The notes: a model not told the origin generated them from the letters alone. A stretch of DNA of 35,761 bases from Deltaproteobacteria bacterium (GCA_020060805.1 JAGUZM010000259.1:1-35761), one strand, 5' to 3'. Counted from the stretch's first letter, positions 25,029 to 34,261 are shown. A program made the numbers and translations.

Positions 25029-25932
25029 CGTCAGCGTCGTCATGCCCGTCCACAATGCGGAGAGATACCTGTCCGAGGCGATCGGGAGCATTTTGAGCCA
25101 AACCTTCAGCGACTTCGAACTTATTATTATTAATGATGGTTCAACAGACCGTTCACTCCAAATTATACAATCCTTTTACGATCAGAGAATTAAACTTATA
25201 TCTCACCCGAATAGAGGATTGGCTGCCTCGTTGAATGCAGGCATCAAAATCGCAAGAGGGAAGTACATTGCCCGTATGGACGCGGACGATATAAGCTGTC
25301 CTGATCGGCTGTCCCTTCAATTTTACTACATGGAACAACACCCCGAATGTGTCCTTTCAAGCGGAGCAGTTGAATACATCGATGCTGAGGGTGTATCCCT
25401 GTACACTCGTTCCTTGCCCGCCGAAGACATCAAAATCAAAGCCGGACTTCCACTACATGTCCAAATTATACATCCAGCCTGCATCTTGCAGAGGGCTGTT
25501 TTCTCGAAAACATCCGGTTATAGGGAGGACATCAAGAAGCACATCGAAGATATACTGCTTTGGAACGAACTCAGCGAGCTGGGACTGTTTGCTAACCTAA
25601 AAGAAGTCCTACTCAGATACCGTATTTCACCTGGTAGCATTACGGGTCACAGCCGCTTTTGTGCGATGCGAAAGAATAGAATCGTACTCAAGCTTCTCGC
25701 AAAGAAACAATTATCGTCTAGAGAACTACGGTTTCTCGAAAACCTCGGGAAAGAGCCGGAATCGGGCAAGAAGGCGCGATATTTCTGGAGACTCGGCCTC
25801 ATTTACATGTCTCGAAGAGACTACGCTGCTGCTGTAAAAAACCTCAAAGAATCCCTGAGTTGCAGCTTTAGGTTGCTGACCTTGTATCAATACATAAAGG
25901 CTTCCTATCACCTTGTTCTTTTCGGGAAATGA
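25015..25932 (+). CDS. Family 2 glycosyltransferase, paralogue of the preceding gene
   Basis: A 305-residue GT2 with the same order of parts as its neighbour: SVSVVMPVHNAERYLSEAI, LIIINDGSTDRSLQII, RGLAASLNAGIKIARGKYIA, RMDADDISCPDRLS and QIIHPACILQRAVF. The same TPR-like end follows, YFWRLGLIYMSRRDYAAAV then LLTLYQYIK. ATG 25015 overlaps the previous stop by 14 bp and starts exactly at the core strand. The track start at 24979 adds only overlap residues. The N-terminal and DxD regions are well conserved between the pair and acceptor segments are less so, suggesting related but distinct linkages. Confidence 0.85.
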   Translation: MVHPSVSVVMPVHNAERYLSEAIGSILSQTFSDFELIIINDGSTDRSLQIIQSFYDQRIKLISHPNRGLAASLNAGIKIARGKYIARMDADDISCPDRLSLQFYYMEQHPECVLSSGAVEYIDAEGVSLYTRSLPAEDIKIKAGLPLHVQIIHPACILQRAVFSKTSGYREDIKKHIEDILLWNELSELGLFANLKEVLLRYRISPGSITGHSRFCAMRKNRIVLKLLAKKQLSSRELRFLENLGKEPESGKKARYFWRLGLIYMSRRDYAAAVKNLKESLSCSFRLLTLYQYIKASYHLVLFGK

Positions 25933-25957
25933 TCAGAATGCACCACTTGGAGAGACG

Positions 25958-27784
25958 ATGCCTGGGACCCACCTGACTTTCGGCAGCAAGGGTTTGTCGG
26001 ATACGCAGCTCCTGTTGGCCTTTGACGATGTAAGGTCCCCGGAGAACATTCGGGTAACTGAATACTACCGAGATGGCAGGACGTCATTGGCTTTGTCAGC
26101 GTATGACGGTTATCCGCACTACATAATTGAGGACGAGCGCTCAATCATTATATTGGAGGGGATGGTATATAATTTTTCGCAAAGTGCAATACGCCAAGCC
26201 CTAGCATCCATCGCCGCTGATTACGCAGAATGCCATGATTATCGACGGGCCATCAGGGAATTCGTCAACGAGAGCGACGGTGACTATATTGTCGTCATCT
26301 TCTCTAAAGAACACAAGGAGGTCCTCGTTTTTAATGATCGATGGGCGCGACTTCCTTCGTTCTATTGCATGTCTGATAACTGTTTTGTCTTTTCACGTGA
26401 ATTAAAGTACATACTGCACTTCCTCGATCACATCGTTTTTAACCGCCCCGCAATCGTTGAATTTCTCGTTTTCGGCTACACACTCGGTGACAAGACCTTC
26501 TTTCAGGATATCAAACGATTCGACCCGGCGTCTCTGATTTCCTGGAAACCGACCCGCGATTCTCAAAAGAACGCTTGTGAAAGGCTGTTCACTTCCAACT
26601 TCACCACCCTCCAAGTTGGTATGACTCGGGATGACACCGTCCGGCGGTGCGTCACCCTTTTCTTGGAGTCCCTGCTCACAAGGGTCTCAAAGGCTTCTGA
26701 ATCCGGGCTTGACATAGTTGCAGATTTAAGCGGTGGGTATGACACCAGGAGCGTTTTCGTTGCACTTAGTCGGTTGGGGGTACCGTTCAGGTGTTGTACT
26801 GATTGCTCTATCGCCGATGAAAGGGTTACAGCCAGAAGGGTTGCAGACGCTTACAGAATAGGACTTGTGGAGTTCAATGCCAATCATACGGGTCTTGATA
26901 TAGATCTTGCTCGGCACCTGACCTATTTAACCGATTGCATGGTTAATTACTGGACAACTTACCGTTGTTACCTGGATGCTTTGGAGCGAGGGAAGTCTTT
27001 ACAGACTCCGATCGCACGCTTCATGGGTTTCGGTGGCGAGTTCATTAGACATCCTTTTCGTCCCAAGACGGGTTATTCGGACTTACTGGAGATGCTGCAG
27101 GATAATGCCTTTACCTCCTTTCTTGCAATCGATGCCGCATGCAGTGTTCTGGGGCTTAGAAGGAGCGATTTTTTCGAGAATCTTAAAGCTGAGATTTCAG
27201 CCTTTCCGGAATCTACAACAGCAGACAAGGTGAAGCACTTGTATTTTGAGTACTACAACAAAATGGTGAACGGGGGAGAGAATCGCCATCGATTATTCGG
27301 GTGGACGGTCCAGCCACTGTGGGGCAAGGACCTGTTTACTTTCGAAATGACCGCCATCCCTCCTGCATGGGTTTCTTTTCGATTCTACAACGACTTCTTA
27401 TTGGCCCTAGATCCCAAATCCTTAGAGGTACCGCTTTATGGAAGCAACTTTTCCTTACATACTTCATTTGCCCGTGTATGCTTCACCTTCATTAAGGAAA
27501 TTCGATCGCGAATGGCAGACCAGCGCCACTTTTTGAAGGCAAAGCGGAATTTGTATGCAGGTCTTACCAAATTCACGAAGATCTCTCCCCCGGATAGTTG
27601 GTCAATCATGAACATCCGCAATGCTCTTAAGGCCGATGGTCCACTACTAACTCTCATCGATGCAGATGCAGTGAACTCCTTTTTGGAGACACGCCCCCGA
27701 GGACCCCAGCTCCAACAGCTCCTCACCTTGATTCTTTACATCGAAGCCATCCAGGACAAATTCCGAGATAACTTGGCATACTAA
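25958..27784 (+). CDS. Asparagine-synthetase-like protein lacking the N-terminal catalytic Cys
   Basis: A 608-residue protein laid out like asparagine synthetase B: an Ntn-type N-terminal domain and an ATP-pyrophosphatase C-terminal domain. The PP-loop is VADLSGGYDTRSV near residue 256 (canonical SGGxDS, here SGGYDTR). The N-terminus reads MPGTHLTFG with no Cys at position 2, so glutamine hydrolysis is unlikely. EGMVYNFSQ and NDRWARLPSFYC follow the AsnB beta-strand order. ATG 25958 is preceded by GGAGAG and follows the previous stop by 25 bp. In polysaccharide loci AsnB relatives can amidate uronic acids. Here ammonia or another amine would have to come from elsewhere, as in beta-lactam-synthetase-type relatives. 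Function is inference. Confidence 0.75.
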   Translation: MPGTHLTFGSKGLSDTQLLLAFDDVRSPENIRVTEYYRDGRTSLALSAYDGYPHYIIEDERSIIILEGMVYNFSQSAIRQALASIAADYAECHDYRRAIREFVNESDGDYIVVIFSKEHKEVLVFNDRWARLPSFYCMSDNCFVFSRELKYILHFLDHIVFNRPAIVEFLVFGYTLGDKTFFQDIKRFDPASLISWKPTRDSQKNACERLFTSNFTTLQVGMTRDDTVRRCVTLFLESLLTRVSKASESGLDIVADLSGGYDTRSVFVALSRLGVPFRCCTDCSIADERVTARRVADAYRIGLVEFNANHTGLDIDLARHLTYLTDCMVNYWTTYRCYLDALERGKSLQTPIARFMGFGGEFIRHPFRPKTGYSDLLEMLQDNAFTSFLAIDAACSVLGLRRSDFFENLKAEISAFPESTTADKVKHLYFEYYNKMVNGGENRHRLFGWTVQPLWGKDLFTFEMTAIPPAWVSFRFYNDFLLALDPKSLEVPLYGSNFSLHTSFARVCFTFIKEIRSRMADQRHFLKAKRNLYAGLTKFTKISPPDSWSIMNIRNALKADGPLLTLIDADAVNSFLETRPRGPQLQQLLTLILYIEAIQDKFRDNLAY

Positions 27785-27795
27785 ATCTCTGCCTC

Positions 27796-29013
27796 ATGAG
27801 AGTTCTAATTGTATCCGACATGTTTCCCAGAGGCGACAATCCTCTTTCCGGAGTCTTCGTCCTGGATCAGGTGAAAGCTCTTCTTCGAAACGGGCTTGAC
27901 ATCACCGTCATCTGTCCAACTCCCCGCTTCATCGCCCATTTGGGTCTGGTGGGGAATTTCAAAAGGGGGACGGCACTGAAGTCCAACCGGAGGCATATTT
28001 CAGGGGTGGAAGTCGCCTCCATTCCCTACTTGAACTTACCGCTCTCAGTCGGAATTCAACTAACGATCGCTTCCATGTACTTGGCCCTGCTTGGGAGCAT
28101 CAAGAGGGAATTCGACAAGCGTCGAGTGGATATTATACATGCACATAGAGTTTTTCCAACCGGATACGTCTCTATGCTTATTTCGCGAAAGTTAGGCGTA
28201 CCATGCGCGATATCCGCCCATGGTTCTGATGTTCATACACATCCATTCAACAACACGAAGATAGGAATGCTCACCCGCAGAACTATTGAAGGTGCTGATC
28301 AATTGATCGCCGTCAGTTACAGCCTAGCGCTGCAAATTGAGGGCCTAAGACGACCCAAAAATCCAGTACTTGTTGTGCATAACGAAATTGATACCACTCT
28401 TTTCAAACCAATACCAGAAAGGGCGGCATTACGGAGGTCACTCGGACTGCCTGAGCAGGGGCTCGCCATATGCTATGCCGGCAGGATCTCCCAAGAAAAG
28501 GGGATACTGGAACTGGTATCTGCATTCGACTCTCTTCGTGCCTCAAACCCGGACGTCTGGCTACTCCTCATTGGAGATGGGCCGCTCCGACGGGAGATTC
28601 AGAACTATGGCGCGATTCGGCAGAATCGAGTCTTCTGCGTTGGGCCTGTCTTGCACGATGACATGGCCAAATGGTTGAACGCCGCGGACATATTCGTCAT
28701 GAGCAGCCACAAGGAAGGAGCTTCCATGGTTGTTCTGGAGGCGATGGCCTGCGGCCTTCCAATCATAGCCACCTCTGTTGGGATTGTTCCTGAGCTTGAA
28801 ATTGAAAACTCCTGTGGTTTTGTTATACCGGCCAACCAAGCCGCTCCTTTAACTGCTGCGCTGGAGCAGCTCATTCAAAATGAAGAGTTGCGCCTGCGAA
28901 TGGGCTTTTCCGCCAGAAACATAATAACTTCCAAATATGAACCTGCCAATACACTCTCTCGGTTGCCCCAGATCTATCGAAGATTGACATCACATCCTCT
29001 GGGTGACTTCTAA
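27796..29013 (+). CDS. Family 4 glycosyltransferase
   Basis: A 405-residue GT-B retaining-type enzyme. The acceptor domain begins MRVLIVSDMFPRGDNPLSG, with VDIIHAHRVFPTGYVSM and CAISAHGSDVHTHPF (the GSD loop). The donor domain has LAICYAGRISQEKGILEL, WLLLIGDGPLRREI and MSSHKEGASMVVLEAMACGL, where the two Glu residues seven apart are the donor-binding EX7E. SVGIVPELEIENSCGFVIP follows. The start ATG 27796 is 11 bp after the preceding stop. It heads three consecutive GT4 genes. Sugar unknown. Confidence 0.9.
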   Translation: MRVLIVSDMFPRGDNPLSGVFVLDQVKALLRNGLDITVICPTPRFIAHLGLVGNFKRGTALKSNRRHISGVEVASIPYLNLPLSVGIQLTIASMYLALLGSIKREFDKRRVDIIHAHRVFPTGYVSMLISRKLGVPCAISAHGSDVHTHPFNNTKIGMLTRRTIEGADQLIAVSYSLALQIEGLRRPKNPVLVVHNEIDTTLFKPIPERAALRRSLGLPEQGLAICYAGRISQEKGILELVSAFDSLRASNPDVWLLLIGDGPLRREIQNYGAIRQNRVFCVGPVLHDDMAKWLNAADIFVMSSHKEGASMVVLEAMACGLPIIATSVGIVPELEIENSCGFVIPANQAAPLTAALEQLIQNEELRLRMGFSARNIITSKYEPANTLSRLPQIYRRLTSHPLGDF

Positions 29014-29016
29014 GTC

Positions 29017-30132
29017 GTGGCGCCTGATCACATCGGTGAAAGATCCCGCGTGATCTACTTATGTCTCCAAGCCACACAGGAGGGACAGGCCAGCTATGCT
29101 CATGTTCATGAGATCGTTTCTGGCCTAAGAGACCTCGGCTGGGAAATAGTCCTTTACGAACCATCGTGTAAATCCGCAACCTCTCGCGGGGCTTTTGCTC
29201 GTTTTGTGCAGTTTGTTATCGTCCAGGCTAGGCTGGTTCTAAATCTGAGGAAAGTAGATATCGTTTACATTCGTAATCATTTTGCAGCGTTTTTGACTGC
29301 AGCATGGGCAAAGGTACTGCGCGTGTCTTTCGTGGTTGAGGTAAATGGGCCTTATGAAGATATGTTTACCGCATATCCCTGGATACGCAGATACAGGTGG
29401 CTTTTCGTGTGGCTTGCGCGGACCCAGATGAAGTGGGCTAGTGCATTGATCACCGTCACGCCTGAGCTCAGGGATATGGTTCTGAAGGATGCAGGGAATA
29501 AACACGTACAAGTCATCCCCAACGCCGCGAATATCGAGGTCTTCAATCCTCGTGCAAAGACAACTCATAAACTGCCGAAATCATTCGCGGCCTTTTTTGG
29601 TGGACTTGCGGTTTGGCAAGGCGTCGACACATTATGTGCTGCCATACGACATCCAAATTGGCCGACTGATGTTTCCCTTGTCATCATGGGGGATGGAGTA
29701 GACCGTCATAAAGTCGAGCAACTGTCGGCTGAAAACCCTAATGTTCTATATCTGGGGACGGTCCCCTACCATCAGGTACCAGGAATCGTTGCCCAGAGTG
29801 TTGGAGGGCTTATTCCAAAAAACAACGTTGGTGGGCATTTGAAAACCGGTCTTTCGCCCCTGAAATTATATGAAACCCTTGCCTGCGGGGTGCCCGCCGT
29901 GGTTACAGACATACCAGGCCAGTCCGATTTGGTTCGAACGCATGAGTGTGGAATCGTAGTAGGCATCGACGATCCTGCCGGTTTGGCGAATGCCGTTCGC
30001 TTCCTCCACTCCCATCCTGAGGGACGACGTGAAATGGGGAGAAACGGCAGAAAAACCGTGGAAGAACGCCACTCGTGGAAAATCAGGGCGAAGGCTACCG
30101 AGCATGTATTGCTATCCCTATCCCGTCGCTAG
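29017..30132 (+). CDS. Family 4 glycosyltransferase
   Basis: A 371-residue GT4. VIYLCLQATQEGQASYAHVH opens the acceptor domain. VVEVNGPYEDMFTAYPWI and ALITVTPELRDMVLKDAG follow, and VQVIPNAANIEVFNP gives the NG/NA-x3-F element. The donor domain carries LVIMGDGVDRHKVEQL, SPLKLYETLACGVPAVVTD and CGIVVGIDDPAGLANAV. The EX7E spacing is altered, as KLYETLACG supplies the second Glu while the first is replaced by a GLSP segment. It starts GTG 29017, 4 bp after the previous stop, so it is tightly coupled. Donor unknown. Confidence 0.87.
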   Translation: MAPDHIGERSRVIYLCLQATQEGQASYAHVHEIVSGLRDLGWEIVLYEPSCKSATSRGAFARFVQFVIVQARLVLNLRKVDIVYIRNHFAAFLTAAWAKVLRVSFVVEVNGPYEDMFTAYPWIRRYRWLFVWLARTQMKWASALITVTPELRDMVLKDAGNKHVQVIPNAANIEVFNPRAKTTHKLPKSFAAFFGGLAVWQGVDTLCAAIRHPNWPTDVSLVIMGDGVDRHKVEQLSAENPNVLYLGTVPYHQVPGIVAQSVGGLIPKNNVGGHLKTGLSPLKLYETLACGVPAVVTDIPGQSDLVRTHECGIVVGIDDPAGLANAVRFLHSHPEGRREMGRNGRKTVEERHSWKIRAKATEHVLLSLSRR

Positions 30133-30139
30133 TGCTTCT

Positions 30140-31351
30140 ATGAAAGTCGCGCACATTACCACCGCAAACATCTCCCTTCGCTACTTGCTATTAAATCAAC
30201 TTAACAGCCTCGTCCAGGATGGCTATGAAATCGTTGGCATTTCCCCTCCCGGCAATCATTTGAAGGAGATTTATTCCTTTCGCCATGTACCAATACCAAT
30301 GACCAGGCATGTCTCACCCGTACAAGATCTGCCGTCTCTTTTTTCTATATATAGAATACTCGTACGGGAACGCTTTGCAGTGGTCCACACACACCAACCG
30401 AAGCCCGGCCTTTTAGGCCAAGTTGCCGCCAAGCTGGCAAAAGTACCGATCAAGATACATACGTTACATGGTTTCTACTTTCATGAAAACATGGCACCCC
30501 TTACTCGCAGATTTTATAAATCGATTGAGCAGTTCACAGTCCATTGTGCTGACATGACCCTTTCACAGAATCGCGAGGACATCAAGACTGCCATCCGGGA
30601 GGGGATCTGCGACAGCTCGAGAATAGGATACATCGGAAACGGGATCGACCTTGGACGATTTGATCATAGACGCGTAAGCCCATTATCTATCGAGACGCGT
30701 CGGACCGAGTTCCATATCCGTACCGGCGACCGTGTTGTAGGATTTGTAGGGAGATTAGTCCAAGACAAGGGTCTACTCGAGCTTTTCGAGGCCGCCAGGA
30801 TGATCTTGGAGCACGAACCCCGTGTGCGGTTCCTAATCATTGGTCAGCCAGACCAAGACAAGCCTGATGCTCTTACGCCTGAAGATGCCAGAAAACACGG
30901 GATATTTGATAGTTGCATTTTTGCCGGGCAGCGGGAAGACATGCCCGAACTTTACTCCCTTATGGATGTTTTTGTTTTGCCGTCGCATCGTGAAGGATTC
31001 CCGCGAGCGCCCATGGAAGCCGGGGCGATGGGCGTACCCTGTGTCTTAACGGACGTAAGAGGGTGCAGGGAGGTTGTGGAGCATAATCGCAACGGTCTGC
31101 TTGTGCCCCTAAGGAATCCTCCAGCGCTTGCCAAAGCCGTCATCAGACTCCTGACGGACAAAGAAACAGCGACCCGAATGGGAAAGGAAGCTGTCCGGAT
31201 AGCGCATGAGAGATTTGACGAAAGGGTTGTCTTCGACAAGATCAAAGTTCAGTACGCAAGGTTGATAACTGCCAAGGGCTTTCAACTCCCTTCCAAGGAG
31301 ACAGGATCAGTTTCCCGCCATGCAGGCGGCTATACGCTCCATGCCAGCTAG
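30140..31351 (+). CDS. Family 4 glycosyltransferase (EpsD/PglA-like)
   Basis: A 403-residue GT4. MKVAHITTANISLRYLLLNQ is typical of the subgroup that acts on undecaprenyl-PP-linked HexNAc (PglA/EpsD-like). VVHTHQPKPGLLGQVAAKL and IHTLHGFYFHENM follow, and RIGYIGNGIDLGRF is the mid-protein NGID motif. The donor domain has VVGFVGRLVQDKGLLEL and LPSHREGFPRAPMEAGAMGV with the EX7E pair. The track start at 29990 includes 50 residues overlying the preceding gene. ATG 30140, 7 bp after that stop, is correct. It could add an early sugar of the repeat unit, but this is inference from subgroup resemblance. Confidence 0.88.
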   Translation: MKVAHITTANISLRYLLLNQLNSLVQDGYEIVGISPPGNHLKEIYSFRHVPIPMTRHVSPVQDLPSLFSIYRILVRERFAVVHTHQPKPGLLGQVAAKLAKVPIKIHTLHGFYFHENMAPLTRRFYKSIEQFTVHCADMTLSQNREDIKTAIREGICDSSRIGYIGNGIDLGRFDHRRVSPLSIETRRTEFHIRTGDRVVGFVGRLVQDKGLLELFEAARMILEHEPRVRFLIIGQPDQDKPDALTPEDARKHGIFDSCIFAGQREDMPELYSLMDVFVLPSHREGFPRAPMEAGAMGVPCVLTDVRGCREVVEHNRNGLLVPLRNPPALAKAVIRLLTDKETATRMGKEAVRIAHERFDERVVFDKIKVQYARLITAKGFQLPSKETGSVSRHAGGYTLHAS

Positions 31352-31446
31352 GGAGTCGACTGCCATCCATGGCCGCCTTGCATAGAGAGTACGCTTAATT
31401 CTTCCTGAAATGCTTCATCACGAATGAATAGCAGTGCCCCAAGATC

Positions 31447-32436
31447 ATGAACGTCCTAGCTCCCAAGCCATTCCCTCTGTTGCTGAGCTTTGATATCGAG
31501 AACTGGTATCAGCTGCTGTATCGAGAATTTGGTGTCGATTCCCCAGAAGAAGGCCTCAATGCAGCCTTGTCTCGCCAGGTTTTGTCATTGCTGGAAATAC
31601 TGGACGAACTGAAAGCGTCAGCCACTTTCTTTCTCCTTGGAGAGAGCATTATCCATTGTCCTGACATCGTTGCGGAGATCGCAAACCGGGGACATGAGAT
31701 CGCCTGTCACGGCCATTGTCACAAGCCGGTTATGCAGCTATCTCCTGATGAATTCAGGAGGGATGTGGAAAGCGCCTTGGATGCCATCCTAAGAGTATCA
31801 CCGAACCGCCCGATCGGGTACAGGGCTCCCTTTTTCTCGATTAACAAGAACTGCATTTGGGCTCTCGAGATACTTTCAAATCTGGGCTTTACCTATGATT
31901 CCAGTCTGCACGACAGCCCCAAAATCCCTGAGCGCATAAAACCAATCCCTCAACACCCTTTCACCCTGGAGCTGCCGTCGGGAAATGAGCTCAAAGAGTT
32001 CCCCATCAGCTTGTTCAGATTTTCGGGCTTTAATCTGCCTATTGGGGGGGGTACCTACTGGCGAGTTCTTCCTCAATTTTTCCTCCGGTTCGCCCTTCGA
32101 AGCTTAATTAAACGCAATCCGACAAGCCCTGTCCTCTACTTTCATCCTTATGAGTTCGATCCACAACCTTTAAAGCTTCACCTTCCGCAAAAGGCTACTT
32201 CAAAGCAGAAGGTACAAACCGCCTATTTGGAAGCGCGCTACGGATTCGGTAGACGGTCATCATCGGCCAAATTACGCGACATGTCCCGGTTCTTCTCTTT
32301 CTCAGCTATTCAACACGCTCTTAATCCTCCAGCGATCAAGCAGTGCTTTGTCAGAATACAGTTATCCTCTCATGGAACTCTTCACACCACCGCCAATCTA
32401 GCGAATTGTCACCCCTGTAAACACTCTTATGACTGA
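31447..32436 (+). CDS. Polysaccharide deacetylase (NodB domain, XrtA-system-like)
   Basis: A 329-residue NodB-fold carbohydrate esterase. LLLSFDIENWYQLLY is the first motif, resembling the DVEDWFQ of exosortase-associated (XrtA) deacetylases, with Asp retained and Asn-Trp after Glu. ASATFFLLGESI follows, then EIACHGHCHKPV with the metal-binding HxxxH and IGYRAPFFSI as motif 3. VLYFHPYEFDPQ is the late catalytic His motif. Removal of N-acetyl groups from the glycan or its lipid-linked form is the expected reaction. No signal peptide is evident, which is usual for this subgroup. A 95-bp gap precedes it without a visible terminator. Confidence 0.85.
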   Translation: MNVLAPKPFPLLLSFDIENWYQLLYREFGVDSPEEGLNAALSRQVLSLLEILDELKASATFFLLGESIIHCPDIVAEIANRGHEIACHGHCHKPVMQLSPDEFRRDVESALDAILRVSPNRPIGYRAPFFSINKNCIWALEILSNLGFTYDSSLHDSPKIPERIKPIPQHPFTLELPSGNELKEFPISLFRFSGFNLPIGGGTYWRVLPQFFLRFALRSLIKRNPTSPVLYFHPYEFDPQPLKLHLPQKATSKQKVQTAYLEARYGFGRRSSSAKLRDMSRFFSFSAIQHALNPPAIKQCFVRIQLSSHGTLHTTANLANCHPCKHSYD

Positions 32437-33457
32437 TATTGAATATAGTAAGTACAAGCCGGGCGATGAGGCACAAATCCTGGAGTTACACCACAGAGTA
32501 TTTAATTCCGATTACACCCTTGATTACTGGAAATGGCACTTCAGGGACAACCCATCTCCCGATGCCCAGATATGGCTTGCATTACTTAAAGGGAAGTGCG
32601 TCGGCCACTATGCTCTCATGCCTATGTCCTTATGGGTTGGTGAGGAAATCTCTGTTTTTCAATCCCTGATCAGCATGATCCATCCCGATTACCAGAGAAG
32701 GGGAATATTGAAGGGCCTTGAATCTGTCGCTGGAACTAACTTGGCTGGGAAATACCCGATGTATACATTTCTCAATCATAATTCATATGATGTTTATACG
32801 AAGAGATTTGGCTGGGAATATATGGGAGATGTCCCGATATACGTAAGGCTCGTGAACACCAGGCTATTCGGCGAGCGCCATCCGCTTCTCAAGATACTAA
32901 ACCCACTCTGCCTGCTCTACCAAAACTTCTTTAGCGGGTTTGGACGGAGACTCTACTTTACAGAATTCAGCGACTTCGACGAAGATTTAGAAAACCTGTG
33001 GCTAAGAAACCGCGAGCGTCTCGGTATTACCTTCAACCGGTCTCAACCATGGTTTCAATGGCGATACTCCAAAGGTCCCATAGAGTACATAAAGTACAAG
33101 ATATTGGATGAAGGCAGAGTCGTAGGATACCTTGTTTTACGGTACCAACCGAGGTTCGGATTTAAGTTCGGATGGATACTCGATATTCTGGTCGATGACG
33201 AGCCAGGCAAACATCTTTTCTCTCGAACCCTTCAATCCCTTGCTCTGGAGTCTGCACTGCAATGTGACATACTATCTCTCCTTTTGCCAAATTGTACTTA
33301 TCGAACGGACTTACATAGGGCCGGTTTCTTCAGGCTTCCAAAGCGGATCCTCCCGCATCCATTCTATTTTTGTGTACGACCCTATGATTATAGGAACAAA
33401 GCTTTCGAGGACATTACAAAATGGTACTTGTCTTGGTCCCTGCATGATGCCTTATAG
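32429..33457 (+). CDS. GNAT-family acetyltransferase-like protein (two-domain)
   Basis: A 342-residue protein with GNAT features. YKPGDEAQILELHHRVF is the alpha1 segment, and WLALLKGKCVGHYALMPMSL with SMIHPDYQRRGILKGLE contains the acetyl-CoA-binding R/Q-x-x-G-x-x loop near residue 90. YTFLNHNSYDVYTKRFGWEY is typical of GNAT proteins from surface-polysaccharide loci. The second half (YIKYKILDEGRVVGYLVLRY and on) looks like a second, degenerate GNAT domain. The gene overlaps the deacetylase by 8 bp, so acylation of the amine freed by deacetylation is an attractive pairing. Acceptor unknown. Confidence 0.75.
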   Translation: MTDIEYSKYKPGDEAQILELHHRVFNSDYTLDYWKWHFRDNPSPDAQIWLALLKGKCVGHYALMPMSLWVGEEISVFQSLISMIHPDYQRRGILKGLESVAGTNLAGKYPMYTFLNHNSYDVYTKRFGWEYMGDVPIYVRLVNTRLFGERHPLLKILNPLCLLYQNFFSGFGRRLYFTEFSDFDEDLENLWLRNRERLGITFNRSQPWFQWRYSKGPIEYIKYKILDEGRVVGYLVLRYQPRFGFKFGWILDILVDDEPGKHLFSRTLQSLALESALQCDILSLLLPNCTYRTDLHRAGFFRLPKRILPHPFYFCVRPYDYRNKAFEDITKWYLSWSLHDAL

Positions 33458-33521
33458 GTACTTGACCGCAGTTGTCGCCGAAGGGTAGACCTTAGTGTCA
33501 AATTTTTTTTGTCAATAATCC

Positions 33522-34217
33522 ATGATGTACGGCGACGTACGGCGGTGCCTACAGAACCCGGTTCCGTGTATATACCGTAAATTGATAATCTCCGCTAAGA
33601 AGTCCCATTGCCATGACATAGCCAGACTCCACGCCCAAGAGATAGGGACGGGGTTTCTTTCAAGAATCGGGGATAGATTCCTGATCGAGCTTTATGAGGC
33701 AGCACAGCAATCCCGGCACGCGATTCTACTTGTCTCGATACATGAAGAAGACACCATCGACGGGTATGTAAGCGCTTCGGTGAACACCCGAAAATTTTAT
33801 TCAGATTTTCTGCTGGGTAAACACTTTCTCAAATCGATCCCGGCTCTGTTGGGCTCCTTGTTTTTCCAAAGGAGCCCCAGAGATCCTGGAGATAGGGAAG
33901 AAGCTGGAACACGTCTGGTGAAATATTGGGAGACCTTTACTTACCCCTTCAGGAATAAAGGGGGAGCCGTTTGCGACTATGAGTTGCTTAGCATCGTAGT
34001 GCAAGAGAATACACGGGGGAAAGGTGTAGCGGATGCGCTATTGACGGAACTAAAGAACCGCTTCTTTAAGCATGGGATTACTTGTTTCCAGGTGGTTGTC
34101 GGGTCCGCTAATAAGCGAGCTTGCCGATTTTATGAAAGAAACGGTGGCAGGCTGTTGACAGAAGTCGAAGTTCATCGGGGCGAGAAGTCCAAAATCTATA
34201 TTATAGGATCACGTTAG
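33522..34217 (+). CDS. GNAT-family N-acetyltransferase
   Basis: A 231-residue single GNAT domain. DIARLHAQEIGTGFLSRIGD and FLIELYEAAQQS make the N-terminal part. The core has CDYELLSIVVQENTRGKGVA with the acetyl-CoA loop RGKGVADALL near 174-183, and FQVVVGSANKRACRFYERNG is the C-terminal strand-helix. It probably acylates an amino sugar, possibly the product of the aminotransferase encoded next. ATG 33522 or 33525 may be used. The 64 bp before it are AT-rich with a run of eight T and no obvious ribosome binding site. Confidence 0.8.
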   Translation: MMYGDVRRCLQNPVPCIYRKLIISAKKSHCHDIARLHAQEIGTGFLSRIGDRFLIELYEAAQQSRHAILLVSIHEEDTIDGYVSASVNTRKFYSDFLLGKHFLKSIPALLGSLFFQRSPRDPGDREEAGTRLVKYWETFTYPFRNKGGAVCDYELLSIVVQENTRGKGVADALLTELKNRFFKHGITCFQVVVGSANKRACRFYERNGGRLLTEVEVHRGEKSKIYIIGSR

Positions 34218-34261
34218 AAAGTTTCCTTTACCCAATTTTTGATGAGAATGCGTCTAAAATA

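Noticed and set aside
33495-33512. T-run as an intrinsic terminator
   Set aside because: Eight T residues are present, but no stable GC-rich hairpin precedes them.
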